DNA from: CAVQJU01 sp963729215 | GTDB lineage: Bacteria > Acidobacteriota > Vicinamibacteria > Vicinamibacterales > CAVVIG01 | Length of the DNA: 64,000 nucleotides | Direction of reading: 5' to 3' | NCBI GenBank assembly: GCA_963729215.1 | Contig: CAVSND010000006.1 | Coordinates: 62,001 to 126,000 of the forward strand | Part shown: positions 7,643-19,419 of the stretch, piece after piece | How positions within the stretch are numbered: position 1 is the first letter of the stretch | Layout of the letters: the number at the start of each line of letters is the position of its first letter | Notes under the pieces: generated by a model | Seen by the model: only the letters and a program-made list of their open reading frames with translations | What the model was told of the DNA's origin: nothing | Databases searched by the model: none | Translations under genes and position numbers: made by a program

Positions 7643-9452
7643 TCACTTCCCTTCGCCTTCCTTGAGCGTGGTGTACCGATCGATCGCGGGCGCGCTCCAT
7701 TCCTCGGTCGTTCCGTCCGGCCACCGCACCCGGACGCGAGCCGCGCGTGCCGCAGGACCGAGTCCGACGACGACTCGCGGGTCGCTAGCCGACGCGTAGC
7801 TTCCATCCGATCTCGCCCTGCGCCACAGGACCGAACCGTCCTCGCGAACGATGTCCCACGCGTGCGCCCAGCATATCCCTGGCGGTCTGTCTGCCGACCA
7901 GACGCAGCCCGATCCAGTGGCTGCGGATGGCCGACGTTGTTCATCAGCAGCCGCGGCTTGCCGTTGTTGTTGGCCACCAGCACGTCGACGCCGCCATCGT
8001 TGTCGATGTCGCCGAACGCGGCGCCCCGGCCGACTTCCGACAGCGTAAACGCGGCGCCCCCGCGCGCGCTCACGTCCTCGAACCGGCCGTTGCCCAGATT
8101 GCGCAGCAGCAGCTTCCGCTGGTGCAGCGGAAACGGATCGTTGACGCGCCTGAGCGCCTCGATCGTCTGAACGGCGCCGTTGACGATGAGCATGTCGAGC
8201 CATCCGTCGTTATCGATGTCGAACCACGCGGCGCCGAATCCCGTGTACGGACGGCTGGCGGGACCAAGTCCCGATCTCGCGCTCTGATCTTCGAACAGCC
8301 CAGACCCGTCGTTCACGTAGAGGTCGTGGCCTTCGCCCGTGAGGTTGGTCACGAACAGATCTTCGTCGCCGTCGTTGTCGAAATCGCCCGCGTCGACGCC
8401 CATGCCGGCCTTCGGCTTCCCGTGCGCGCTGAGCGCGGTTCCCGACAGAAGCCCGGTGTTCTTGAAGGTGCCGTCATGCTGATTGATCCACAACTGGTTC
8501 GGCTGCCCGTCGTTCGCGACGTAGAGGTCTATCCAGCCGTCGCCGTTGAAGTCGGCGGTCGAGACACCGAGCGCCGGCCCAAAGTCGCGCGCGATTCCGG
8601 ATGACGCCGTGACGTCGGTAAACGTGCCGTCGCGATTGTTGTGAAAAAGCCGGCTCGGCTGCGGCTGGAACACATTGGGCGAGCAGTAGTCAGGCCTCCC
8701 CGACGGGCTGAAGCAGGGCATGCTGGACGCGAGCCGCCAGTCGAGGTAGTTACCCACGAACAAGTCGAGCCATCCATCGCGGTCGTAGTCGAGAAAAGAC
8801 GCGGACACGCTCCACGACGGATCATCCGTCCGGCTGCTCCTGGATACGTCGGTGAAGGTGCCGTCACAGTTGTTGCGAAACAACTGGTTCGGTCCCAGAT
8901 TCGTCAGGTAGAGATCGATGCAGCCGTCGTTGTTGAAGTCGCCCGTCGCTACGCCCATGCCGTAGCCGCGCGCGACGATTCCGCTCGCCTCGGTCACGTC
9001 CGTGAATCGCACCGAGCGGGTGCCGTCCGGGTTGATGGTCAGGTCGTTCCGGAAGAGCCGGCCCCTCAGTGCCTGCGAAGCGGAGCCCGCGCCTGGCTGG
9101 CCGAGGTTCCCGCTCTGCACGAGATAGACGTCGAGATCGCCATCGCCGTCGTAGTCGAACAGCGCGGCGCCTGGGGCAATGATCTCGGCGTAGTGAAACT
9201 TCCCCGTCATCCCGTTGACGTGCGTGAAGTTCAGTCCGCTTTCCTCCGCGCGGTCGGTAAACCAGTCACCACTCCCTGCCGGAGGTCTGGTGGCAGCGGA
9301 TGAGACGGAGTCCTTCGTGGGGAACGGCTCCGCAGGCGGCGCCCGCGGCACAAACAAGAAGGCAGAGGTGTACGAGTAGCTGCGCGAGGCTGGCGAGCGA
9401 TAGACGGCGGCAAGTTGCGGGGCACGACAAGGGCGGTGGTCAAGAGGGTCAT
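7643..9452 (-). CDS. CRTAC1 family FG-GAP/ASPIC-UnbV protein, frameshifted
   Basis: The central part has repeated calcium-binding FG-GAP/VCBS motifs (DYDGDGDLDVYL, DFNNDGCIDLYL, DIDNDGWLDMLI) that form a seven-bladed propeller. The C-terminal ASPIC/UnbV domain (VRWPDGTTEEWSA) ends at 7643. Frame breaks occur near 7930 (an extra C) and near 7860. A leader in another frame can be followed up to ATG 9452, with a break near 9355. A long downstream reading past 7643 in the main frame is not coding. Family proteins are exported and of unclear function. Either the gene is decaying or the assembly has indels here. Confidence 0.8.
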
Positions 9453-9592
9453 TCAGAGACGTGGGCTAGGGAAGTGTCTTGCTGGCGGAGGAGTGGAGCA
9501 AGTATCACGTCGATTTCGATGATAGGAGTTCTCACTGTAGTCATAGTCAAGAGCAAGGAAGGCAACAGAAATAAGAGGACGGCATTTGAGTA

Positions 9593-10778
9593 TTAGATGC
9601 TGTGAGACGGGAAAAACCGGAAGAGAGCGGGGCAAACATGGCGCAATCGAAAAAGAAAGAAAAACCCGCCTGAGGAGAAGGCGGAGTGCCGGAACGCGGA
9701 ATCGCTGATCACCATACCGACTGCCGAAAGTGTCAGCACGAAGATGACGAAATGGTGCACGCACGTGAGTGAGGAAAACCGGAGTATGAAGGCGGGAACG
9801 GAGCCAATCTATAGCAGATAGAGTTTAGATTTGAAGGTTGGGAGAGGAAGATGAGTATATAAGAGAGAGGTAGAGGATAAGGTAACCATCGCAGCTCTGA
9901 CCACCTGATGCACAGACACGCTCGCTGAGGTGGGCCACGTTCATATAGCCGTATGCAAAGACCTGCGTCCGATGAACCTCGAATGATGGAAACGGAGTCA
10001 GCAGACGCAGCGCGAAGCTGCCAACGGATTGAGTAGTCGTTGTACACGATTCTTCCGTTCATCGCATACGGGACAATCATGACGCCCATCCACTGCCGCA
10101 GCCACTGGAGGTTCGGAATTCCCGATCCGAAGAAGACGGCGGGCACCAGCAGCGAACAGGCCACGATGGTCACCACGCCGCAGAACGCGACGCACCAGCG
10201 CCTCCTCCACAGAAATAGAGACGCGATAAAGACGATAGGCGTCACCTTGACCGCCGCACCAAGGCCGATGAGGGCGCCCGCCCACACGTCGGCGTGAGCC
10301 GTCTCGCGTTGAGCGAAGTAGAGCCCGGCCACAAGCGGCAGCAACGCCAGAAAGTTGACCTGCCCCTCCTGCATGTCTACGACAACGGGCAGCCACCAGC
10401 CGGCAAGGATGAGCACCAGCGCGGTAGCGTTCAGTCGTATGCCGGATCCGGCGACGATGGCCGTCGAGAAAAAAAGGACGAGACAGGCGAAGGGCAGTTT
10501 CAGACAGACCCACACGAACTGCGCAACCGACCGAGGCAGCATCGAGAACGGTGCGAGGATGAGGAGGCTAATCGGCGGAGTCGGCAGCTTATCGTTGACA
10601 TACGGCTCGTGGCCTCGCACGAACCCGGGGATCAGATCATCCAACGATCGAAGTCATTGAACTGAACGGACACGCCGGCGCGGGACCGTTGTTGGAAAGC
10701 GACGATCAGCGTTATCAGCGCGGCTGCAGCGACCCACACATAGAGAGGTCGCGCGTCGTGGATAGCCGCGGCCCTCAT
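9593..10778 (-). CDS. GT87-type (DUF2029) membrane glycosyltransferase, frameshifted
   Basis: A polytopic protein of about 395 residues, with several hydrophobic helices (LILAPFSMLPRSVAQFVWVCL, LIGLGAAVKVTPIVFIASLFLW), as in GT87 polyprenyl-phosphate-mannose-dependent mannosyltransferases. The likely start is ATG 10778 (MRAAAIHDARPLYVWVAA). The frame shifts near 10641 and again near 10000, after NGRIVYNDYSIRW. The last hydrophobic segment (FVIFVLTLSAVGMVIS) is in a third frame, and the stop near 9593 is tentative. The 3' part (9593-9900) is more A/T-rich than its surroundings. About 140 bases without a recognised gene lie between this end and the CRTAC1 leader. Confidence 0.6.
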
Positions 10779-10815
10779 CGCGCGGACACAAATGTTGCGC
10801 GACAAACAGATCCGC

Positions 10816-12722
10816 CTACTGCGAAGGTTCGAGGACGCGCAGCGTTCTGTTAGACGCGAGACCGGAGCTGACGATCTGTTTGCGGCCGGAGGGCCAGTCC
10901 ACCTCGACACGCCTCGACCGAAGAGGCGTCGCCCAGGCCGAAGTAGAGCGGCAGGACGCTCTGCGAGAGGTACCCGGACTTTGCCGTCGTTCCACTTCGT
11001 GTAGCACGCTTCCCGCCGGCGCGGACGCGGACGGTGGCGCCGAGCCCGTCGCGGTTGGAGGTCGGACCCGACCAGGCGCGACGCTTCAGCCAGTGGATCG
11101 CGTTCTTCTGGGCGAGGTCGCTGACGAAGACCTGCGGCGCGGAGTTGAAGTCGTTGGTGACGATGTCGAGATCGCCGTCGTCGTCGAGATCGAAGATCGC
11201 GGACGGACCGGCTGCCGAGCGCCGCCATGACCGGTGATCGTGCCCGTTCGGCCCTTGCAGAACTGGCGCTTCTCGACGTCGGTCGCCGCCGCGCAATCGA
11301 ACTCGAACCACGGCGGTGTGCGTTGTGTCCGCCCTTGCGCGGTTCGACGCCGAGGATGAACTCGCTGTCGAGCGAACTTCTCGCCGCGGTCGTTGAAGAG
11401 CAGCGAATTGATGCCGTAGCGGAACGGAAAGTTCATGCGACGACGCGATGAAGACGTCGTCCCAGCCGTCCGCGTTGAGATCGCCGACGCTCGGCCCCCA
11501 GGGCCAGTAGTTCTCGACGCCGATCGCGGTCGGAGACCTCCACGAACTTCGCCGTCGCCGAGGTTGTGGAAGAACGCGTTGCCGAAGATGAACTTGTTGG
11601 CGCCCCCCTGGAGGAACTCGTCCGGCCACTGCATCTGCGACTTGAGCTTCTCGCGGTCGGGCCCGATCGTCCTCGCTCATGTCCGAGTGCATGTCGGTCA
11701 AGAGCAGGTCGGGCCTGCCGTCGTTGTCGTAGTCGAAGAACTTGATCCCCATCGTGCCCCACGGGGTCTTCGGGAAAGATCTGGCGCGGTCTTCTCGACG
11801 AACTTCTTCCCCTTTCTGGTTCTCGTAGTAGTGGTCGTCCCCCTGCATGTTGAGCACGTAGAGGTCGGGCCACCCGTCGCCGTTGACATCGGCGACCGAG
11901 GCATCGCCGCTCCAAGCCGCGTCGCCGAGGACCATGTCCGTCGAGACGTCCTGGAAGTGCTTGTGGCCGAGGTTGTGGTAGAGGATGCGCGGTTTCAGCA
12001 GCGGTCGGGATAGAGATGCCCGCTGAAGGCGTCCGACAGGCCGATGTAAGCGCCGCCGTCGCCCCGTCGGTTCTGATCGTGTAGCTGGCCGACATTGCAG
12101 AAGATAGAGGTCGAGCAGGCCGTCACGGTCGAAGTCGAAGAAGACCGCGCCGGAGGAATGGCCGACATGATCGACGCCCGCCGCCTTCGAGATGTCCGTG
12201 AAGTGGCCTGCCCGTCGTTCTCGAAGAGCACGTTGCCGCCGCGGACGGTCGTCACGAAGAGATCCTGGTCGCCGTCGTTGTCGATGTCCGCGAACGAGGC
12301 TGTCGACGCTGACGCGGTCGGCGAGCGAGACGCCGGCTTCTTTCGTGATGTTCGCGAATCGGCCGTTGCCGAGGTTTTTCCAGAGCTCGTTGCCGCCGAG
12401 CTGGTTGACGAAATAGATATCTGGCAAGACCGTCTCCGTCCACGTCGGCCACAGCGATGCCGTTGCCGTGGTCGTAGTGGATCGGCTTGTAGTATAGCGC
12501 GGCGTCGTCCACGACGCGGTTCACGAACGTAATGCCACTCTCCTTGACCCGATCGACAAACTGGAAGTCGTACGCGACCTTGAATTGATTGAGCGTCGCG
12601 CGCTGCGCCCTTGCGCGGGCGGCAAGCGTCTCGACACCGATATCAGGATTCGGGGACCAGACCTGTGGCGACTGCGCGGCTACGGCCCCACCGAGAACGA
12701 GCGCCGCCAGTCCGTACCTCAT
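10816..12722 (-). CDS. Second CRTAC1 family FG-GAP/ASPIC-UnbV protein, frameshifted
   Basis: The start MRYGLAALVLGGAVAAQ at 12722 is a good signal peptide. FG-GAP repeats follow (ADVDGDG, DVNGDGWPDLYVLNMQGDD, DYDNDGRPDLLL, DLDDDGDLDIVTNDFN). The ASPIC/UnbV end (VDWPSGRKQIVSSG) closes at 10816 in a different frame. At least five frame changes are needed between 10900 and 12500 to read the whole protein. Because the amino-acid motifs survive in all frames, recent indels or sequencing errors explain this better than old decay. It is the upstream neighbour of the GT87 gene on the same strand. Confidence 0.72.
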
Positions 12723-12782
12723 GGATTGGATTATACCGAGGCATTCATGACGCGAGCAGGCGGGCCTTGAACAAAGCGAGGA

Positions 12783-12812
12783 CCCGCCCCCCGTCTTCGA
12801 CGGAGGGCGGGC
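12783..12812 (-). terminator. Hairpin after the TonB-type receptor
   Basis: A GC-rich inverted repeat (CCCGCCCCCCGTC / GACGGAGGGCGGG) with a short loop lies just beyond the receptor stop codon. No strong T-run follows on the minus strand, so it is only terminator-like. Confidence 0.5.
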
Positions 12813-12828
12813 GAGGACGATCCGCTGA

Positions 12829-15800
12829 CTAGAAGTCGAACGTCCAGGACACCTTGAGCAGACGCGGTGCAAAACCGAGCTTGGCGCCAGCCACGTGGTG
12901 TAGGTAAAGCTTGCGCTGCTGACCAGTCCGGGTTGAACATGTTGAAGACATCCAGGCTCAGGTTCGAGCGCGTCTGGCCAAGGCGGATAATCTTGCCGAA
13001 GCGCAGGTCGATCTGATTGAACCGAGTCGTAGTAGGCGATCTGGGCTGGACCAGACGACACGGCGGTCGTCCAGTCGGGAAATCGCGCCGTCCGGCAGGC
13101 GGCCAAGACCGCCGCTGTGAAACCGGCCGCGCCAGATCGGTGTTGGCGCCGCGTAGTTCGCCCCTCCTCGATGCCGGGAATGCTCTGATACGAGGCCCCG
13201 ATTGCACTTCGACCTTCGGAACCGTGTAACGACCAGGAACTTCACCTGCGGCAGCCACTTCTGGTCCATGTGGCAATTCCCAGAGTTGCATGACACCCAG
13301 GACGCCCACCGCCAGCATTTCGACCAGCGCCTTGCTCCCGCCTTTCGCCGGATCCTCCACGTCGCAGTAGTCCGTCGTCTGGTGGCCGGTGCTCGTCCGC
13401 CCTGGAAGATGATTCCGTGCGGCAGCCTGGTTTCAGGCCCACGTCGAACCCGAACCAGTGGTCGATCACGTTGCTGCCGGGGAACATCGTGTCCGAGAGA
13501 CCGGTGAAGGCGGCGTGGCAGGACGCGTGTCGTTGATGTTGTAGAAGCCGGTCGTGTTGATGTCGCTGGCAGCGGCGTTCCCCCCGAGGACGCCGGGGCT
13601 GGCGGAATGACGGACTGCGTGACGCTGTATGGTGAAATCGGTCGCGGCGTGGATCGTGTCGTCGGTGACCAGGAAGTTGCCGAACCACCGTCTGAAGACG
13701 CCGCCGTTGACCGAGACGCCGCGGCCGAGTTCGTGCTGGGCGCTGACGGAGAACTCCCAGCTATAGGGCCGCTTGCCCCAGCCGTAACGGGCATCGTCGT
13801 GCACGGCCGAGCTGAGGCGTGGGCGATGTGGCATAGAGATGGCGTCGGGCCGACGGCACGGCGCTGCAGGTGTCGACCTGTTGTTCTTTCGCCAGTCTGC
13901 GTGGGACCCTGAGTCGCCGGATTCGTCAGGTCGCAGTCGGGTATGTAGTTCTTGTTGTTGTCAGTCCAGTTGCGCGTCGAGGTCAACTGGATTCGAGTGC
14001 TGAGCGGGCTGGCGGAGTCCACCGAACCAGCGCCTGACCGAGAACGTACCGCCCACGTTCGCTTTGATCGCCGTCTTCCCGTCCCAAACACATCCTATGC
14101 CACCGCCACCTTCGGCGTCCAGTCCTTCATGCGATCGTGCTGTATTCCGGCACGTCGTAGTTGCGGTTCGGTGTCAAAAGCGACGGATACAGGTGGAACG
14201 AGGGATTCTGCGAATCGAACCAGTCGATGCGGAAGCCCATGCTGAGCGTCAGCCGGTTCATCGTCCACTTGTCCTGCACGAAGATGCCGCCCTCGTTCAT
14301 CGATTTTGACCTGCCGCATCGTCGGACATCCTGACTGAATCGACGTGGTCGCGGGGTCATAAGCCGGCCGTTGACGATTCGGGAGAGCGGATCCGTGCAT
14401 CCGTCCGAGCGCAGGGAAAGACTGTCGGCACCGGAATGCCAAGCCCCGCTCCGTTGTTGGCCAGCGTATGACGAGGCTGTAGGGCAGGACCGAGTCGTTC
14501 ACCACCAAGGAAGGCGCCGTTGAGGAAATCCATGCCGGCCTTGAACGCGTGAGAACCGGTGACGTAAGAAGCCGCGAAATTACCGCGGTAGTTCGGGTTG
14601 TGGCTCCCCGTGTCGGTCGCTCCCACGTGCCCGTGGTAGTTCTGAATGATCTGCGTGTAGTTCGGCGTGAGTGTCTGGGGGTTGAGATCGGTGATGCCCA
14701 CGGCCAGCGGATCGGCATAACTCGAATCGCCGAGCTTCACGCCCCACGTTTCCTGGTGGCGCCAGAAGCCGGCCTCGAGCAGGAACTTGTTGCTGACGGG
14801 CGACGACCACTGGACCAGATTGTCCGAGAACGGAAAGAAGTACGTCTGGTTCAGCACTTCATGCGAGCTTGTCGTCGTTCCATTGACGGCCGTTCGCTTC
14901 TTGTTGTTGTAATACATGCCGATCTTGTTCTTCTGGCTCACCTGCCACGTCACGCGCGCGGTCTGCTCCCAGAAGTGGCCGCCGCCTCCGACGGTCGTGT
15001 CGAGCGGCAAATTCGTGTCCGGCGTGTACTTCACCGTCGTGGCGTTGAGCAGGTTCGAAGCCGTCGAACCGACGATGAAATTCTTGTTCGGGTAGGAGTT
15101 CGGCACTTCGTTCATCGCCTCTGTCCAACGCGCCGTCAAGAAAAACCACAACTTATCCTTCTTGATCGGACCGCCGTAGCCAGGGTTGTAGTCGTAGACG
15201 TGCCTGAGCGCACCAGGCTGAGCCACGAGGCCGCGGCAAAAGAGGCTCTCGATGGGCGTGCAGGAACCCGACGCGTCCTTACTGCCCGTTGAGTAATTGG
15301 TGCCTTGCATCCCGCTGGTCGCACCAGAGGCGAACATCAACCCCTTGAAGGTATTGCCGCCGTCGCGGGGCACGTAGTTGATCTGCACGCCGCCGCCGGC
15401 GAGCGACGCGTCGGCGCCGGAGGTATTGACAGACATTTCCTGCATCGCGGTGAAGCTTGGCGAACTGCTGAGCGATTCGCCGAAACGAATCGTCGTCGCG
15501 GCGGAGAGGCCGCCAATGGTCTGCCGCTGCTCGGCGGGCTTGCCGCCGTGGATTGCGAGGTCGGTGAACGTATCGCCGGCCGTGCCGCCGACGTCCTGCG
15601 AGCCGAGGGCGTTGGCGTTGGCGCCGCCGACGCTACCACCTGCGCCCAGGATGATGCCCGGCTGAAGCGCCGCGAGGTTGATGCCCAGGCGTCCCGTTGG
15701 GATCGCGTCAACGACTTCCTTCGTGACGACCTTCTGAACGGCCGCGCTCTGCACGTCCACGAGCGGCGTCTCACCGGTGACGGTGATCGTCTCGGCCACC

Positions 15801-16135
15801 GAACCGACTTTCAGTTCGGCATTTATGGTTGCGACGAATGAGCCGGTCAACTCGAGCCCGTCGCGTTTAAAGGTGTTGAACCCGGTCAACGAGAATGTGA
15901 CCGTGTAGGACCCGGGAACGAGCTGCGTGATCTGATAGAGGCCGGACCCGTCGGTGACGGTTGACCGCGTTTTCTCGATAAGCGCCGGGCTCGAGACTTC
16001 GACCGTAACGCCGGGTAGTACCGCGCCGGAGGTGTCCTTGACGACACCTGTGACGGACGCCTGCGCGTAGACCGTCGCCGGGGCAAGTACAAGCGCCGCC
16101 AGCGCGATCCACCCGAACCTCAAAAGTCCTCGCAT
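12829..16135 (-). CDS. Carboxypeptidase-regulatory/TonB-dependent receptor, frameshifted 3' half
   Basis: The likely start is ATG 16135 (MRGLLRFGWIALAALVLAPATVYAQ), a clean signal peptide preceded by AGGGAG. A carboxypeptidase-regulatory-like beta-sandwich follows (VTGVVKDTSGAVLPGVTVEVSSPAL), then a plug-like region (VVTKEVVDAIPTGR) and a long outer-membrane barrel. This is the acidobacterial SusC/OmpA-like receptor architecture of about 1,100 residues. The frame is intact to about 14400. Five or more breaks follow down to the C-terminus LLKVSWTFDF at 12829, whose terminal Phe fits a barrel protein. Likely ligands are carbohydrates, peptides or chelates; nothing in the sequence says which. 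Confidence 0.82.
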
Positions 16136-16349
16136 GCCTGTCTCCCTTCCTGTCACTGAATCGTGACGGGCAAATGACATCGTGGTTTTAATGCCGCACT
16201 TACATGGAGTCAAGGCAAATCCCGTTCAAGAGCCCACCGCGATGCCGGCGATCCAACCGATTGGAGCAGACGTCAACTCACAGGCTGACAAGTGCCAGCG
16301 TTGCGTGCTACTTCACGCCCCCGACGCGTCCGTCCCGTGATTGTCAGTC

Positions 16350-16403
16350 GATTGGGTGATCGGCGATTGGGTGATTGATTGGGTGATCGGGTGATTGGGT
16401 GAT
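16350..16403. repeat. TGGGTGAT single array
   Basis: About five units (ATTGGGTGAT, CGGGTGAT) lie in the 380-base divergent spacer between the receptor and the PspC gene. The word is the one found in the arms at 2105-2163 and 2597-2686. No inverted partner is seen nearby. I see no gene in the rest of this spacer. Confidence 0.7.
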
Positions 16404-16517
16404 GCGCGCGAATCGATCGGCGGTACTCTCCCTTTTCTCGCGTGCTATTCAATTCTGCACGTTTGAACTTTCCAGTTTCCCCGGCCGTCTACGGGGGAGG
16501 GAGACCGGTCGCACGCT

Positions 16518-17684
16518 ATGCAAAGGGTCGTCAGCATCAACCTGAACGGCAGCGTGTATCAGGTCGAAGAGAACGGCTACAACGCCCTCTTCGCCTACCT
16601 TGATGCGTCGGAAGTCCGCCTGAAGGACAACCCCGACCGGGCCCGGTTGCTCGCGGATCTCGAGCATACGATCGCCGAAAAGTGCCGGGCATCGCTCGGG
16701 TCCCCACAGCACCGTCGTCACCGCGGCGGATGTCGCCCGCATCCTGGCCGAAATCGATCCAATCGGAGCACCTGCGGCACCCGAAGAGCCGGCGAGATCA
16801 GGTGCCGGCAACCGCGCGCAAGACTCGAAGGGCGCGAAGGCAGGAACCCCGCCGGGCGACCAGACGCGAACATCTCCGCCACCGCACAAGCGCCTCTGGC
16901 AGATCCGCGAAGGCGGGATGATTGGCGGCGTCTGCCTGGGGCTGGCCACCTTCTTCAACATCGATGTCACGCTGGTCCGCATTCTGTTCGCCGTGTTCGC
17001 CCTCGCGACCGGGGGCTGGGGCATCCTGGCGTACCTGGGCCTGATGTTCATCCTCCCCCGCGCCACGAATACCGCGGAAGCCGCGGCGCCTGCTGAAGGT
17101 CCCGCCACGCACCAATGGCCCTGGGACGATGGGTGGCCGTGGGAGATGGATGGCCCTGGGACAAGCACGGGTGGCCGTGGGACAGGCCTGCCGCGCAGCC
17201 GATCACGCGCGACGATCGGCGCGAGTGGCGGTATCAGCGCCGCGAGGCGCGCCGGGAAGCGCGCCTGGCCTCGCCGCCGCCATCTCTTGCCGGCACGATG
17301 GTCATCGCGTTTTTCATCATGCTCGCGTTCGGATGGCTCGCGTACTGGATGCGCGGGTCGTTCGTTGGCATGGGCGGCTGGCCGCTCTTCTGGGGCGGCC
17401 CGTTTTTCTGGGGCGCCCCGCACTGGGTCGGCATCGTCCTGTTCTTCATCTTCTTTCGTTTTCTCATGATGCCGCTCCGTGCCTCGCGCTGGGGCTGGTA
17501 CGGCCACCCGGCCTACGGGCACTACGTTCACCCGTATAACCCGTGGCTGGCGATGTGGCACGGCATCATCTGGGTCGGCACGATGATCTTCTTCATCTGG
17601 CTCGCCTACGAATACATCCCGGGCTTCCACGAGTTCATCCGCCAGTTCCAGACCTCCTGGCCGAACGGCCGTTTCGACGTCTGA
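16518..17684 (+). CDS. PspC-domain membrane protein with WPWD repeats, two frameshifts
   Basis: Three reading segments make one protein of about 388 residues. The N-terminal part (MQRVVSINLNGSVYQVEENGYNALFAYLDASEVRL) resembles the PspC-associated subdomain. The PspC domain follows at about 16870-17080 (KRLWQIREGGMIGGVCLGLATFFNIDVTLVRILFAVFAL). A linker then repeats WPWD four times. The C-terminus has three hydrophobic helices in a Trp/Tyr/His-rich setting. Frame changes are near 16700 and 17140 and compensate each other. PspC proteins sit in the inner membrane and take part in envelope-stress control. The WPWD linker is unusual. Confidence 0.75.
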
Positions 17685-17735
17685 CGCGCGCGTTCTTGGG
17701 CTAGAATCGGGCCTTCATCCGAGGATGCCCAAGCC

Positions 17736-18712
17736 ATGCCCACTCCACAGATTTCGATCGCCGCGAATTGCTGAAGAGAGCGGCGGCCCTGGCCGCTGTC
17801 ACTGCGGGAGGCGCGGCGTCCGGCGCCGCCGAACTGGCCGCTCAGGCCGACGCCGATACGCTGCACTTCTTCCCGGCGGGCTTCAAGCACGAGAAGGTGC
17901 AGACCTCGGGCGCGACGATCAACGTCGTGAGAGGCGGCGACGGTCCGCCGCTCCTCCTGATCCACGGCGCACCGCAGTCGCACGTCTCGTGGCACATCGT
18001 CGCGCCGCAATTCGCCAAGGATCACACTGTCATCATGCCGGACCTGCGCGGCTACGGCGACAGCAGCAAGCCGGCCGACGGCGAGAACCACGCCAACTAC
18101 TCGAAGCGCGCGATGGCGCTCGACATGGTCGAGGTCATGAAGCACTACGGCTTCGACCGCTTCCCTGTCGTCGGCCACGATAGAGGCGGCCGCGTCGGGC
18201 AGCGTCTTGCCCTCGATCATCAGGAGAAGGTCTCGCACCTCACCGTGCTCGACATCGTGCCGACCTACTACCTGTATACCCACGTGACGCTCGAGTTCGT
18301 CCAGGCGTACTACCATTGGTTCCATCAACTGCGGCCGGCGCCCGTTCCGGAGAACGAAATCTTCAAGACCAACGAAGCGGCGAAAGCACGCGCCACCGAT
18401 CCGATTCAAATCGAATGGCTGCGGACGGCCTCGACGATGGAAAACATCCATGCGATGTGCGAGGACTACCGCGCCAGCGCGTCGATCGATCTGCAGCACG
18501 ACAAGGCCGATCTGGACAAGAAGATCACCTGCCCGCTGTCCACGCTCTGGGGTGAACGTGGACCGATGGGCCGCCTCTACGACGTGCTGGCGATCTGGAA
18601 AGAGCGCGGAACGAAGGTCAGCGGCAAGGGTCTGCCCGGCGGGCACAATTTGATGATCGACACGCCAGACCAGGTGATCGCCGAGGTCCGAACACTGATG
18701 AAGATGACTTAG
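17736..18712 (+). CDS. Exported alpha/beta hydrolase (epoxide hydrolase/haloacetate dehalogenase-like)
   Basis: From residue ~50 this is a classical alpha/beta hydrolase: LLLIHGAPQSHVSW oxyanion region, PDLRGYGDSSKP, the nucleophile elbow VVGHDRGGRVG (Asp nucleophile, as in dehalogenases and epoxide hydrolases), and a late GGHNLMID with the catalytic His. The N-terminus DRRELLKRAAALAAV looks like a Tat signal. The best ATG (17736) is one frame off from it, so there is an indel in the leader. In frame, only TTG 17768 is available. It lies between PspC and the decayed repeat cassette. The substrate is unknown. Confidence 0.82.
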
Positions 18713-19365
18713 GGTCCACGGGTCCACAAGGTCCACAGGTCCACAGGTCCACGGGTCCAACAGGTCCACGGGTCCACAGGTCCGCGGTCAGACCGCGGAA
18801 GATCGGCGGCGTCAGGTTGTTCGCGGTAACCTAGTAGCTGCCTTAATCGCCCGGATTGCGAGAAACTGCATTGCTGGCCATCTCGGTGAACGAACTGAAG
18901 TAGCCGCGTTCGATTGTCCATCGCGCAGGCTGTTGTGGGTTTCCGTCAGCGATCCGCGAGCGACTCTGAGAAACGGCGAACTCCGCGATCGCCGAATCGT
19001 CCGAATCCTTCTGCGATTTGCGCGTCACGGAGGCCGCTGAATCGCGAACCTGATCGCGGAATCTTGAATCTCGATGCGGGTCCTGTAGCAGTCACTTCAA
19101 ACACGGCCCGCTGCAGTTCGTTTGCCAGCTGCCAGACGACGGACTGCACGAGATCTTCGTATCGCGACACGCAGTCACGGGCGATCAACGCAGCAACCGA
19201 TGGACCGCTGCCGCCGATCTTCGTGGCGTGAATGGATCGCCTGGACCGTCATGGACCGCGTGGACCTATGGACCGCGCGGACCCGTGACGTGGACCCCGT
19301 GGACCCGTGGACCCGTGGACCCTGTGGACCTGTGGACCCCGTGGACCCTGTGGCCCTGTGAACCC
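18713..19365. mobile_element. Second, decayed four-helix-bundle cassette with GGTCCAC arms
   Basis: The left arm at 18713-18785 has about nine GGTCCAC(A/G) units. The right arm at 19241-19365 has about fourteen inverted GTGGACC units. Between them lies a leftward four-helix-bundle gene broken by several frameshifts. A perfect hairpin TCCGCGGTC-A-GACCGCGGA (18781-18799) sits at the inner end of the left arm. The design matches 2105-2686 while the word differs. The left arm begins at the base after the hydrolase stop codon. Confidence 0.6.
18812..19252 (-). pseudogene. Decayed four helix bundle protein (IVP-like)
   Basis: In rotating frames one reads YEDLVQSVVWQLANELQ, RAVFEVTATGPASR, IAEGFGRFGDR and RAIKAATRLPRTT. 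These are the consecutive hallmark segments of free-standing four-helix-bundle proteins: ED.L.AWQLA.ELQ, then TATGPA, RDQIRDS, EGFGRF, and RAIKA.T near the end. At least four frame changes are needed within about 440 bases, so it cannot make the full protein as sequenced. The putative start is ATG 19252, inside the right arm; the stop is TGA at 18812-18814, near the inner edge of the left arm. Confidence 0.72.
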
Positions 19366-19419
19366 CCGCGTCGCGGCCGTAGTATAAGAACTGCCTGAAC
19401 ATTCACCGGGAGATCCCTC

